DNA of 64,000 nt from Metarhizium brunneum. Taxonomy: Eukaryota > Ascomycota > Sordariomycetes > Hypocreales > Clavicipitaceae. The position numbers and the translations under genes were made by a program. The notes beneath the pieces are model-generated. The model did not search any database. It saw nothing but the letters and a program-made list of their open reading frames with translations, and was not told where the DNA came from. Positions 46,830 through 59,220 of this stretch are shown piece after piece. Location: assembly GCF_013426205.1 (NCBI RefSeq), contig NC_089423.1:3038001-3102000 (forward strand), written 5' to 3'. Each line of letters begins with the position of its first letter. Within the stretch, counting starts at the first letter, position 1.

Positions 46830-47354
46830 ATGATATTTCGGGACTAGGAGTTTGAACGGATGCATGGAGCGGCGCGATACTATGGGCCGCATGAATAGCG
46901 TTTTCGAGCAATGCATATTTAGATAAGCTTAGACGTTTTTATGTTTCTTAATAAAAGATGACACTTCTTTCCACAGCTTACTTGAGATGATGAGACATAT
47001 TCCTTGTTCATGTCTTTGTTCTCCGTTCCTCTAACATGACTTGGAAGAATTCAACAAGCTCACGAAAAGGGTCGGTCCCATGTCTCCCAGGATATGCGCC
47101 TTGACTTTACGATTCACAAGCAGTGATCAGCGGACAGTGTTGGGGTAAAAAGTCTTGTGACGAGTGTTTGAAATATCGGTTTGTCTGTCATAGCCAACAC
47201 ATACGTGCATACACATCATGTCTTGGAATCTAGCCCAGGCCACAGGTTGGCAAAAGAGAAAGAGTGTCTCGATCTTGATGGTACGTCATATTTCATAAAA
47301 CTATATTTGACGTATTTGTGATTAATACGTACAGGGCAAGTCATAGTCTACCTT
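46830..47354. terminator. Convergent 3' region of HUL5 and the GH125 gene
   Basis: 525 bp between convergent stops. AATAAA occurs at 46950-46955, about 120 nt after the HUL5 stop, a good candidate polyadenylation signal for that gene. Nothing else of note is seen. Confidence 0.5.
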
Positions 47355-49130
47355 CTACTGGTAGCTTTTCGCGAGTAGATGTGGCTTTCTATCCAAAAGG
47401 TCCAGAATCATTTGCCCAAAGAGACCGTTCGCCCAGGCAAACCTGCAAATATCAGCAATCCAGGCGCACCGAGAGTAGGCTTTGGACACTTTTAGTACTT
47501 ACCAAGACCGAGTCCACCTCTGATCATCATGCGTATCAACAGACTCATGGATGAGCCCAAGCCCACTTGTCGCCCCCATTAGCTGCTTAATACCATGCAC
47601 AATCTCGTCGTCGTCACTCGAGGTCATGGTCTGCATGATAACGCCCATCGGCCATGCCATTCCGGGACCCAGGTGCGGGCCGCCAGTTGAATTAAGAACC
47701 GGTCCAAAGCCAAAGTATGGATTGGAGCGGGAGAGAACGAACTCGCGAGTGCGTCGGTAAACTGTGTGGGTGTTGGGTTTGAAGCCGATATGAGGGATAC
47801 TTAAGAGGGAGGGGACGTTGGCATCGTCCTGTATTAAGGCTTCGTTAATGAGGTATATACTACAGTTCTTGTTGTGGCGGAGTGACAGACCATGAAGTTG
47901 TGAGAGCCGAAGCCATCGACCTCGTAAGCGTAAATGTCACCGAATTTGGGATGTTTGACAATACCATACTTCTCAATGGCGCTTTCTATACCCCACGCCA
48001 TGGTGAGCATTTCCGAGGCAGTGTCTTTGTTTATGGTCTGCATAATCTCAGCACAGGCTTCGAGAAAGCGCGAGAACATCATGTTGGCCGGGATAAAGTA
48101 CTGGTAAATGGTGGAATCGTCCGACGGCCGGAAGAAGCTGCGCACGAGACCAATGTTACCCGCAACGGGGTTTCCAGTGCCTCCGTTTGACACCGTTTCT
48201 GTAGCACTATTCGAGTCACGGAACCATTGGTACGGCGATTTGTTGACGTGCCCGTCTTCCGTGTAGGTACCCGTCATCATGTCATTCGCCAGCTTGAGAA
48301 TGGTTTTGACGGCATCCGCCCAGCCGTATTTTCCAAAGAACTCAGTATCCTCAGTAACATCATAGTAGTCCCATGAGAGTTGAAGGAATGCCGAAATGGA
48401 ATCAAGCTCATACTTGCACTCCCATACGACACTGGGGTCGTAAGGTGGGTTGACCGTGTCACCACGCTTAGCGAGCAAGCCACGCTTGTGGTTGGCGAGT
48501 GGAAGTTTAGAGTCAGGCGGTGGTTGGAAGGCATTGCAGTAGGGGAATTTGCGAATATATCGTGATTGGAGGTTGATGGTGCCGCGGTACAGACTGGCAA
48601 TGTTATTGGTAGCGTTGTGGGAAGTGATGTTGAGGATCGGCTTGTAGGACTGAAGTTGGTTGGCGCTGTCGCGAAGCCACATGGCGTGGATGTCGCCAGT
48701 CGTTACAAAGGCAAGCTATGTGCAGAGTTAACGTCTGACCAGAGCAAAACCCCGAATAACCAAGCTCGGTTGGACAGGGCTTGCGGGTTGGGTTTGCATT
48801 TGCATGATGGGACGGTACCTCTTCGTCGGCATTATCCAACGCTCTCCCATGCCACAGAATCGTAGTGTCGACCGTGTTTGGCCACGTATTCAGAAACAAT
48901 CTGTACAGGTCCCCGTCTTCAATCATGCCCTTTGCTTTCTCCAATGTCATCTCCACCTCTGGGACCTCGTAGGATCGACATGTCGCCTCGGGCCGCTGAT
49001 ACGGATACTTCCATTTGCCACCTGAATACGGAGGGTGGCGCTGGGCGGCGTAGTTGTCATAGGCAGGACAATCGCTCGGCACATCTGCCGCAGCCACACC
49101 GGCAACGACAATGAGCTGAATCCACTTCAT
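47355..49130 (-). CDS. Secreted GH125 exo-alpha-1,6-mannosidase
   Basis: Four exons on the minus strand, 49130-48819, 48715-47891, 47828-47503 and 47442-47355 (introns 103, 62 and 60 nt), give 516 aa with exact phases. GH125 enzymes are inverting metal-independent exo-alpha-1,6-mannosidases that trim mannans and N-glycans. A signal peptide ([15 protein letters not shown]) starts the protein. Family landmarks include [16 protein letters not shown] across the first junction, [83 protein letters not shown]-like [58 protein letters not shown] and [19 protein letters not shown]. The donor of the second intron is GTCTGT. No transmembrane segment beyond the signal peptide. Extracellular or cell-wall location is inferred. 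Confidence 0.92.
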
Positions 49131-50897
49131 GGCTCTCTGTTCGTATCCCGACGCTCGTTGATGTTATTTGTGACGAGGAACGTTCAAATAGAGTTTTGAA
49201 CGAGATGGAGCAGAAGTGATTCGCTCTTCCCAGGTGAGACCTGACGAAGGGAGCGAGCCTATCCCAGTCCGGACGATGCTTCCCTCAGTTTACGGAACAA
49301 ACCAGCTTGCATTCCGTGGTTCTACTGTTGCTCCCTTTAAGTACGGATTCACTGCCGCGAGACCAACCAACATGATACAAGCACACCACCCGCCAACCCC
49401 CTTGCTCTCTTTGGCTGTCATGTTGATCGTGGTCATTCTGCTACGAAAAGCGCCGAGAATCCTACAGATAATGCGGGGTAATAGCTCTGGACTGGGTTCG
49501 AATATCGGGATGATGAAGGGCTACGTTGACCTGCCAAAGCAGCCCTTAGCGCCATGATGGATCTGTGGATTTGTTGGCCGTGCCGGTATTGACTCGACGA
49601 AAGGAGTGTTGCACCGGGAGGGATAGCCTTTGGCTGTTGTTAATGCCGATGGCAAGGATGGATGCTAGGCGTGCCATGCGGGGAACGTCCATGAGCTTTG
49701 GTTCTTGATATTGCTTGAGCGGTCTGGATGACGGCAACATTGGCCTGCATAATGTCAATATTGTTGTACCCAAGACGATTCCCCGCATTGTTCAGAAAGA
49801 GAGATTGGCTTGAGGTCAAGCACGGAGAGCTGGTGGGTGATACGCTGCATGTTGGCTGCAGTGCGACGGGCGTACTGGGCAATCGGTGAGCCTCTCTCTC
49901 TGCCTTGCCAATTGGCATTTATTACTGTTGGTCTCCTCGTCTGCCTTGGTCGGTGCCATATGCTGCACCGTTACTGATCATGGGAGGCTTGCCAGAATGA
50001 ACAGGCTGGATTATTCTGCCAATGCGTGCCATGCGGCGAGTATGCTTCTGGCCTATCATAGAACAGCTGTTGAGGAAGCACTGACCTTGAACTCTGCGGA
50101 TGTCCCCGGTGGCGTACTCCGTAGTCTTCGAGGAAATGTCAACGTGCTCCGGTGACTTCGTACTCCGTATCTCAAACAGAAAGAGTCGATGTGGGGGGTG
50201 TCCAAGTGTCATGGCTCACCCACCGGGGATTCATCAGACATCGACCGCCAGGAACACCCTAACATGGTCGCACAGTCAGCATCCACGATGCAGACAGTAA
50301 CCCGCAGGCCGCAAGAAGAACCCAATCAATGCCCCAAACACCAATAAACATCTCTCACTCCCAATTACGGAGTAGACATTCTTGACTTGTCAAGCCTAGT
50401 TATTCGCTTCGCCATGAGACTACCCTACATACAAGCTCTGGTAGGTGGGGGCGCACAGAAAGAACCTTGAAGGCAAGTACTGGCATGTTCGGCTCAACGG
50501 TATACAATTCATGAGCCAGGTTTTTTTGCGCGGCAACTCGCCAGGAACCCGCTTCTATCGATCCCTTCAATTCCTTGGCCGTGGATTTTCTTGTGCCCGG
50601 CTTCACGCACCAACTTCTCCGTAGGACCTAGGCACTGCCAAATCAGCACAGCGGGCTCGTACCGAAAACGTACCGACCACCGGCTTGGATCGGCTTCACA
50701 AGCTGCCCACTCGAACCAATCGGCCAATTGGGTTGCAGCTAATGTCAGAGAGCTTTCACCCGCCGGCTTATCTTTGACGTCGCTCGCCACACCCAGGCCG
50801 AACGAAGGTTGGGTTGAGTCCCGGAAACACCAGACACCGCTCACGCAACGACACCAGGTGCACCACAGGGACTTTCACCAGTCACCTAGCAGCAGCC
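49131..50897. promoter_or_regulatory. Divergent region between GH125 and ETF-QO genes
   Basis: 1.77 kb with three exact 9-mers (50115, 50161 and 50366). Minus-strand frames at about 49640-49918 read like parts of a protein (IAQYARRTAANMQRITHQL and NNIDIMQANVAVIQTAQAI in different frames), but no complete gene could be built. No TATA box was seen on either side. Confidence 0.4.
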
Positions 50898-52859
50898 ATG
50901 TCGGCCCCCGTGCCAGTGTCAAGATGCGTCCACCGCAGCGCACGATCAATTGCGCGCTGGACGCCCCGACGCGCAGTCCCCGCGATCGGCTTCATGTCAA
51001 GGACTGTTCGCATGACGACCACCCGGCCGGTGCCCCCGCAGCGATTGGCCGGCGTGCGGCTGTTCACCGCCGGCCGACGATTATACGACGCCGAGGAGGA
51101 CGATTCCTTCGACCCGGCCTCCATTGAGCGCGAGTCCGACGAGGTCGACGTGTGCATCGTCGGTGGCGGACCTGCGGGGTTGAGTGCCGCCATTCGGCTG
51201 AAGCAGCTCGCCAACGAGGCCGGCAACGAGGACTTCAGAGTCCTCGTCCTCGAAAAGGCCGGCGACATGGGCGCGCACATTCTCTCGGGCGCCGTTATCC
51301 AGCCCAGCTCCATCAATGAGCTCATCCCCGACTGGCTCGACGAGGAGAACCCCAACCGCTTCGAGCACGCGACGCCCGCGGCCAAGGACCAGATGAAAAT
51401 CCTGACCAAGAACAGTTCTTTCCCCGTCCTGGCACCGCCACAGATGCACAATCACGGCAATTACATTGTCAGTCTCAACCAATTCGTCAAGTGGCTGGCC
51501 GAGCGGGCCGAGGAGATTGGTGTCGAGGTGTATCCCGGCTTCGCAGCTGCCGAGGTCCTATACGACGCTGATGGTTCCGTCAAAGGCGTGGCCACGAATG
51601 ACTTGGGCATTGGCCGTGACGGGAAGCCCAAGGATACCTTTGAGCGAGGCATGGAGTTTCACGCCCGAGTCACCATGTTTGGAGAGGGCTGCCACGGCAG
51701 CTTGAGCAAGCAGGTCATCAACAAGTTTGATCTCCGCAAGGACAGCCAGCACCAGACGTATGGCCTGGGCATCAAGGAAGTCTGGGAAGTTGACCCCGAA
51801 AAGTTTGACAAGGGACTGATTGTTCACACCATGGGCTACCCTCTGCCCAGGGACGTCTACGGCGGTTCCTTCATGTACCACTTTGGCGACAACATGGTCA
51901 GCCTCGGCCTCGTCGTCTCGCTCGACTACCAAAACCCATGGCTGTCACCTTACCAAGAATTCCAGAAACTCAAGCAGCACCCCACGTTCAGGAGCGTCCT
52001 CGAAGGGGGCAAATGCATCTCCTACGGTGCCCGCGCCCTCGTCGAAGGCGGATTCCAGTCCATCCCCAAAGTAGCCTTCCCTGGCGGAGCCCTCATCGGC
52101 GACTCGGCAGGTTTCATCAACGTGCCCAAAGTCAAGGGGACGCACAACGCCATGAAGTCCGGCATGCTCGCCGCCGAGGCCGCCTGGAACGCTCTCAGCC
52201 AGACCGACCAAGGCACCGTATTCCTCTACGACTACGAAGACTCACTCCGCAAATCACCCATCTGGAAGGAACTCAAAGAGGTTCGCAACATGCGGCCCTC
52301 GTTCCACTCGCCGCTCGGGGCCATCGGCGGCGTTTTGTACTCTGCCCTGGAAGCATTCGTCCTCAAAGGCCGCGTTCCGTGGACCTTTAAGCACAAGACG
52401 CCCGACTACGCGGCTACCAAGCCCGCCGACCAGTTCCCCAAGATCGAGTACCCCAAGCCCGATGGCAAGATCTCCTTTGACATCCTGACCAGCGTTTCCC
52501 GAACCGGAACCAACCACGAGGAAGACCAGCCCGTCCACTTGCAAGTCAAGGACTGGGATGCGCATACCGAGAAGGCCTACCCCCCCTTCAAAGGTCTCGA
52601 AAATCGCTTCTGCCCGGCCGGTGTATACGAATACGTCGAGGATGAATCAAAACCCCACGGTGTCCGTTTCCAAATCAACTCCCAAAAGTAAGCCACATCT
52701 CAGACCTGGCGCGCACTCCAGAGGCATAAACAAGTAGTACTAACGAATCATCTCTGCAGTTGCATCCACTGCAAGACGTGCGACATCAAAGCCCCCCAAC
52801 AAGATATCAACTGGCAAGTTCCTCAAGGTGGCGAAGGACCCAAATACTACATGACTTGA
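50898..52859 (+). CDS. ETFDH: Electron-transfer-flavoprotein:ubiquinone oxidoreductase, mitochondrial
   Basis: Exons 50898-52687 and 52760-52859 (intron 72 nt) give 629 aa; human ETF-QO is 617. It passes electrons from ETF, reduced by fatty-acid and amino-acid dehydrogenases, to ubiquinone at the inner mitochondrial membrane. The first 60 residues are Arg/Ser/Thr-rich without acidic residues, a presequence. The FAD site [19 protein letters not shown] lies at about 84-102. [16 protein letters not shown] and [19 protein letters not shown] fit the family, and [19 protein letters not shown] is the second FAD motif. The 4Fe-4S ligands are FCPAGVY in exon 1 and CIHCKTC in exon 2, so the intron separates them. 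The ATG before MSAPVPVS was chosen because it gives a normal presequence. The frame is open a further 28 codons upstream. Confidence 0.95.
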
Positions 52860-55800
52860 TCTGTTTCTATGTGCATGATACCTGATTCAACCCATTCCGC
52901 GCCCTTTTGCATAATTTTTTTTTTCATCGTTTGTTCAAGTAGATGCATGATTGGCCGCCAGGCAACCATCAACCATTTTGTACATATGGCCAGGAATTAG
53001 GTACAAAAAGAGAAGTACTAGAAAAAAGAAGGCCAGGCTTCATTCTTGCCGGATTTCAGCAGCGGAATGCTCGGCGAGAACTGATTGACATTGCTGAATG
53101 TTGACGCTGCCGTGAAAGAAACAAAAGAGTCAGGCCACGTGTCCCGTTCCAGTTGAGCTGGCGCAAATTCAGTGCCGACAAAGTAATGCCTTCACTGGGC
53201 TCACCAGTACAAAGGGGTCCTTCTTCTTTTTTTTCTTTCTTTTGGACGTGAAGATGGCGAGTCGATTGATCAAAAGAAACCCTGTGCGGTAAAGAGGCAT
53301 TGACGTAATGTAAGATTAGTAGATTAACCGAACGTCTGTGTGATAGGGGTCCAAGCTCCGTGTCCGTTTGTCGGCTGGAAGGAGAATTGCTGAGCGGGCT
53401 CAATCCTTTTGCTAGGTGCGCTGATCCCCCCACTACCTACTTACTGAGTAGGTAAGTACCCAGGCAGGGTATTTCTTGAGTTTAAACTCTCCCGATCTAT
53501 ATATGAATACCTAAATAAAAAAATCTGTGGTAGAATATGTTCACTTAGCGTAAAATATACAGTAACATATTATTTAATAATAATATAAAGCCTGATGACC
53601 AGGTATCTGGTAGGGCGTGAGGCCCACCTAGCAAAAAAAGCAAGCCCGCCGAGCAATTCACTTTGCAAGGGTCGGGTCTTGGTCTCGAAGCGGAGGCTCG
53701 AGTTTTTCCCCGAGCGGCTCTGCGAGGTCACCAGGGAAAAAAAATTGTTAGTGCAGTACTTCCAGGGGCCAACCCTCCGGGCGGGTCTGTGTGCGCGGGA
53801 AGTCTCTCTACTTGAGCATCCTTGGATCATCAAATTTTTTACACTTTGCACAAGCAGCATGCCGTGTGCAAATAGTTGCTATTCGGGGTGCCGAAACGCG
53901 ACCAAACTGGCGCCATGACAAGCGCAAGGCATTCAAAGACCCGTAGTTGATTTTTTTTTGCCACTTGCAACTCTCAAAATACGCGTCACCACGCCGTGAT
54001 AGTCGACTCTACGCTGGCGGGATGGGGAGACGAGAAAACGAGGCTCGGGTATAGATACTTGGCACTTTGGCCAGTAGGAAGCCGCAAACGTCCAGCCTCC
54101 TCCTGAACAAGCAATGCACAAGCCAAATGGTTGGACACAAGTCCATGACTCACACAAACGTACCCGACACTTGTTGCCCCCCCTTTTTGCAGTAAGGGTG
54201 AAAAAAAGGAAGATGAAAAATTTGCCTTGTCGCGACTTCGTCTCAATGGGTGCGACGCGAAGTGTTGCCACTCCCCGACACCGCGTTCTTCAGCCACGCG
54301 AATCGCTGCGTTGAGCGATTCAGATGCGTTTGTCTTGGCATCTGCCGCTGCGCAAAGGAATCTCTTTCTGACAACAATAGGCAAGCGACGGTGCGCCAAA
54401 GCGGCCAACGTACCTCTATTATCCTCCTCGCTCTCTTTCTCTCCGAGCCGTGGAAAGAAAGCAAGAAAGGATGAGAGAAAGAAAAGGAGACAGAACGCGC
54501 AACCTGAACCCGGCAAGCGTCACAGGGGGGGGGAAAGTGGATGTTTCAGAGCCACAGCAAGTTGGTTTGGCGATGTCTCTTGTGCGAGGGTGAGAGGGGG
54601 GTGTTTGGCTAGGGTTCCTTGGAGGCAATTTCATGGAGATCAAGTGGATCAGGGGGCTGGTCCACGCCGCGAACAGCTCCACGCGCTCAGCCCCCTTTGT
54701 CCCAGCAGTCTCTGTTGGCAGACTGGCAAGCGGGCGGCTGGTTAGTCGTGACACAGTGTCATCGGTCGGTGCATGCGGGCGAAGCAATGTTCTGGTCATC
54801 TGTGGTCGAAATTCGTCGTGTTGCCCGGCGGCCGTTCGAGACTCGAATATCGACGCATGCTGAACTCCCACGGCGAAGGCAATAATGAGGGTGGCAGTGA
54901 TGCTGATAGCATCATGTGCGTGCGTTCGGTTTGTTGTTCCGAACAGTCGCAGAGTTGAAGCAGCATGATACAGCTGGGCTGGGAAGTCGATGGAACATGG
55001 AGGAAAGTGTGGTAAGAAGAAAAGAGTTGGGCTGGCCGGCCGGGTTGGTTGTGTGTCTGTGAGGTGAGAGAGGCTGGTTGGGTGGACGGAGCCCAGGACG
55101 AGACGACTTGGTGACTGAATCGCTGACCAGATCCTTTGTTGGGGTTCAGTTGGGTCATAGAGGATCAACCGGTGCCAAAATCCAGGTGAATATTTACGGA
55201 GTACGAAAAGGGGGGGAGCATGGACCGGGACACGATGCGGCTCCAACCCCCTTCTCACTTCTTGTCCTTTCTCGTCTCATGGCCAAGATTTGCATTCTCC
55301 CTCTCGTCTCTGGACAGAACAGAACAGTCGATGCGCTCCGTAACCTCTATGCAGGCCAGGTGATGCTCGATGTTGTAAAGTTCCCCGTTGCCAGCCGTCT
55401 CCCCCCCGGTCCACGACCAGAGATGGAGTACTCCATACGGAGTACGGAGTACATACTCGGCATCTAGGATTGCATTCTTCTGGAGTAAGCCGTCAGCAGC
55501 TCGAGAGAGCACCAACGCTCACTGTTGGCTGTCGCAGCGTGCAGATGCGCTGTGATGCCTCAATATTTCCGAGCCTGCCGCTTGGGATTGGAGGCTACAT
55601 CTCCTGGCCGCGGTCCACTCCAACTTCGACCACCTCGGCCCCCCGACCACAGCAGCCAGTGGATTTGCGGATTTGCATGGGCTGGACTGGGCCTGGCTGG
55701 GCTCCAGATGTCGTCTCGATGCCGTTATCTGTCTGCACTCGCTCCAGTTGCGGACATTCCCCAGCGGCCAAGGTGCATGTACTGCTTGCCGAGCTGTGAT

Positions 55801-57080
55801 AAGGCGGTACCTCAGGGGCTCCACCCCAAGCAATCTGAGGTTGCGCGGTGGAAAAAAAAGGAGATAAAATCGCCACTTTCCCGGCCGCTGATTGGATGAG
55901 GCTGATCCTAGCGCGTGCGCTAACCTGAGGCCAAACTTCCCGGCGGCAACGCCACAGGCCTGCTGTTGCCTGGGAGAACAGCAGACTCAGTCGCTGGTCA
56001 AAATTATAAGTACCCAGCCCTCCCCCCAGCCCGCTGGTCGTGCTGCTCTTGCGCGGAAGTCCCGACCGGTTGGCCCTACGTACCTCCCACATACGTCGGC
56101 CACACCATTTAATAATTTTTCATCCTCCCTCCAAGTCTCCCACACGTCGCGCCCCACTTTTCACCTGTTGTTGGCCTCGCTCCGCTTCGCTTCCCCATCT
56201 CCGATCTCCAGTTTCTCAGCTGTCATCTCAGTTGTTTGGCATCGCTGGACGCTTCAGTCGCATCGCAGCTCCTCTTGACACCTGCAGCACGATCTGTCCG
56301 CGAACTCGGCAAAATCGCCTGCCTCACTCCTTATCGCAGCGAGCCCGTGGTTCTTTCGGAAAAAGCGAACTGGATCGAGCATCCTCTCCAGGTTAGACGG
56401 CGCCCGACGTTTTGTCAGCGACCACAGGCCAATAAAATCGAACTGAAATACGTTCCTTAAGCCCGTCGCATTACCCTCTCTTGTCGCAACCGATCTCTTG
56501 GTCGCCGACGAAGACAGAAAAGCGAAATCTCGTCGTTCTTGTTGTCGTCGCCACCGGGTCGTTGCGAGTGCGTAGACAACTAGAAGAGATTTAAAACAAG
56601 ATTCGAGCTTGCCTTGAAGTGAACAAGTCGGGTTCTACCCTGGTTGAGACCGTCCATACGACCAAGCACCTCGACCTATATCCATCCATCTTTGCGTTGC
56701 ATTCTGAACCACGCGTGGTTGTCGCATCGCATCAGAACCCATTGTCTGAGCACCATTCTGTAGGGGAGACATTCACTTGTTCATCTCCCACGAGTGGTAA
56801 GAGTCACCCTTTCTTCCCTTTATTCCCTTTCTGCCCCATCTGTATTTGTTCTCTTTCCACGACTCACAGTTTGGGGTCCAAACGGGATCTTGACTGTCCA
56901 CAAGTCGGCACGTTGCTGGCCGACCTGGACTTTCTTTGAGCCGCAGTCCTGATACATCAACCCCGTCGTTGCCTCTCGTCTCATCTACCACCTTTTCCCC
57001 AGATCTAACGTGATAAAGCAGTTCTGCTCAGCGCTTCTATCGCAACTTGTTTCGTGTGTCTGATCATCACCGCTCCCAAC
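52860..57080. other. 4.2-kb intergenic region: MITE-like copy and TBP promoter
   Basis: It contains the second MITE-like element (53391-53667) and TACTCCGTA copies at 55195, 55436 and 55443 (the last two with a 7-bp period). From about 56090 a long CT-rich tract continues to the TBP start, consistent with a long leader that may itself be spliced. The 279-codon minus-strand frame at 54419-55258 has no recognisable domain and is biased in composition; I do not call it a gene. Confidence 0.5.
53391..53667. mobile_element. MITE-like element, copy 2 (about 277 bp)
   Basis: The left end contains ATTGCTGAGCGGGCTCAATC followed by CTTTTGCTAGGTGCGC. The right end, reverse-complemented, gives TGAATTGCTCGGCGGGCT and TTTTTTGCTAGGTGGGC. 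It shares with copy 1 the internal AATATAAAGCCTGAT and GTAGGGCGTGAG near the right end. The AT-rich core is about 100 bp longer. The left end has diverged more. No coding capacity. Confidence 0.65.
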
Positions 57081-58036
57081 ATGGAAGGTATCCAGACACA
57101 TCCGTCCAACGCCGCACAGGCAAAGGCCTTCACTGCGCCCGGCTCGTTGTCGTTCCCTGGAGCGACCAATGAGTTGACACCGCCGTCAAGTAATGGCGAC
57201 GCCATGCAGCGTCCAGCAGCAAATGGCCAAAACGCAGCCAACGGAAATGGGGTGACTCCCGCGACTCCTGCCGCGACGCCTTCTGCCACGCAAGGTCCCA
57301 GTGGCATTACTCCTACATTGCAGTATGTATACTCTTGAGTGATTGGGCTTTTGTTGTGCTCAGTGACGCTTATCGTGCTACTTTTTAAGGAACATCGTGG
57401 CCACGGTCAATCTTGATTGCCGTTTGGACCTGAAGACGATTGCCCTGCACGCCCGAAATGCGGAGTACAACCCAAAGGTACATCCTGGCTTAATGTTGCC
57501 GTCTGAAGTACATTAGATGCTGACATTTGACCCAAAGCGTTTTGCTGCCGTCATTATGCGCATTCGTGAGCCCAAGACTACCGCTTTGATCTTCGCGAGT
57601 GGAAAGATGGTCGTCACTGGTGCCAAATCTGAGGACGACTCCAAGCTTGCTTCGAGAAAGTATGCCCGCATCATTCAGAAGCTTGGCTTCAACGCCAAGT
57701 TCACGGATTTCAAGATCCAGAACATTGTCGGCTCTTGTGACATCAAATTTCCCATTCGTCTGGAGGGGTTGGCTTCTCGCCATCACAATTTCAGCTCTTA
57801 CGAGCCTGAGTTGTTCCCTGGTCTCATTTACCGCATGATCAAGCCGAAGATTGTTCTTCTTATTTTCGTCAGCGGCAAGATTGTCTTGACCGGCGCCAAG
57901 GTCAGAGAAGAGATTTACCAGGCCTTCGAGATGATTTACCCTGTGTTGCAAGGTTCGTTTCTATGTGCTCGTACCGTATTCCGCTGGCGTTCTTTGGCAC
58001 TAACAAACACCCTGTATAGACTTCCGAAAAGTTTAG
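57081..58036 (+). CDS. tbp1: TATA-box-binding protein
   Basis: Exons 57081-57322, 57390-57477, 57538-57952 and 58020-58036 (introns 67, 60 and 67 nt) give 253 aa. TBP nucleates transcription by RNA polymerases I, II and III in TFIID, SL1-like and TFIIIB complexes. The N-terminal 75 residues are poorly conserved and rich in Asn, Ala, Pro and Thr. The saddle-shaped core has the two imperfect repeats [20 protein letters not shown]...[20 protein letters not shown] and [19 protein letters not shown]...[19 protein letters not shown]. The phenylalanine wedges and the basic helix ([13 protein letters not shown]) are intact. The last exon is only 17 nt and supplies the second to last part of VLQDFRKV. 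Without it the frame would read through into intron sequence. Confidence 0.97.
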
Positions 58037-59220
58037 ACGCATCCGGTTGGTAGGGCGCTCTCATCATCCACCTGGTGTACCAACACCCTTTACATATTTT
58101 ATTATTCCGCATGTACGACTAGACCATTGGTCACGATACCATGATTGCTTTACTTTTTACCTAAGATACTCTCGGACACTTGATAGGCCACAATCAGGTG
58201 TCACGGAGTTGCGACTGTATCATTTGATTAAGCATTGCATCGGCGTTGGCAAAAGGTTCAATAGGGGAGGTTTATTGTTATCATATTAGGTTCGATGGAT
58301 TTGGTTTCAGGTAAAAGAAGACTACTCATCCCGCGACACTACATAGATTGCTTGTGGTAAGTTCGGATTGGTGCGCCTTCCAAACAACCACCTTAATGCT
58401 TTCAGGGGAAACGTTGAGTTGCGCAAGAATGGAAGCAGAAGAAGAAGAAGGTGAGGATCAAGGTTACTGGAATTTGACATACTTAGTTTCCAGTGACGAC
58501 TGTTTTTTGAGAAAAAGTAGGCTTGCGTTGTGCATGCCGAGAAAATGGCGGCGTATCCGGGCTTTGGGGAGCCCGTGATGCCATTGCAGTGTCTACAGTA
58601 CAAACGGCCTGGGCCCGCGGAACATGCGGTCTTTGCATTATCGTGGCTCTCAGTGTTAGGTAGTAATGCACTCTTGTCGCCGAAACAAGGACTCATTAGC
58701 TTGTGATGTACTGCTTTCGATCTCGTGTACGCAATGTCGAATGATGTCGGGGGTGCCAAGGTGGTAATATCTTCATTTTTTGCTTAGTTGGTTCGATTCG
58801 GTACTTGTCACGCACACCACGGCACTGGCGACTATCCAAGCGACTATCCATCAGCAGAAGGCTGTGTGTGGATAAAGACTTGACTTCAACGATGTCCCGA
58901 TAATCGGCTCCTGAGTCCTCCACTCCGGAAAGACTATAACTCTGCCTCTCTGTGACAAGAATTAGGGCCGCCGAGAGCGAGGTCGGCGCGGGGCTGGAGT
59001 GGATATGTCCGGAAGGCCGCACCCTCTGGCAGAATCAGTACACTGCTTGCGTCCGTAAGCGACGGGCACTCGTCCGAAAAAGATGTCTGCTCTGATCTTG
59101 TAAGACGATTCTCCGAGCAAGAAGCCTCGCGATTCTGCTCTGACCTCCAGCTTGGTTCTGGGATACGTGGATCCGCAGCTACGGGGGAGATGGCCTACGT
59201 TGGAAATATAGGCTCTGCGC
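58037..59220. other. TBP 3' region and spacer
   Basis: 1.2 kb without a recognised gene. Frames at 58322-58759 (-) and 58348-58578 (+) are open but carry no domain I know. The right part may contain the lost N-terminal portion of the decayed dehydrogenase. Confidence 0.5.

Noticed and set aside
54419..55258. 279-codon minus-strand open frame
   Set aside because: Its composition is Ser, Pro, Thr and Arg-rich with no domain, no signal and no conserved-looking block. Overlapping frames on the other strand are equally open, and the region is likely upstream regulatory sequence.
58322..58759. 145-codon minus-strand frame downstream of TBP
   Set aside because: It overlaps the likely TBP 3' region, and its content (runs of Leu, Ser, Pro) shows no domain.
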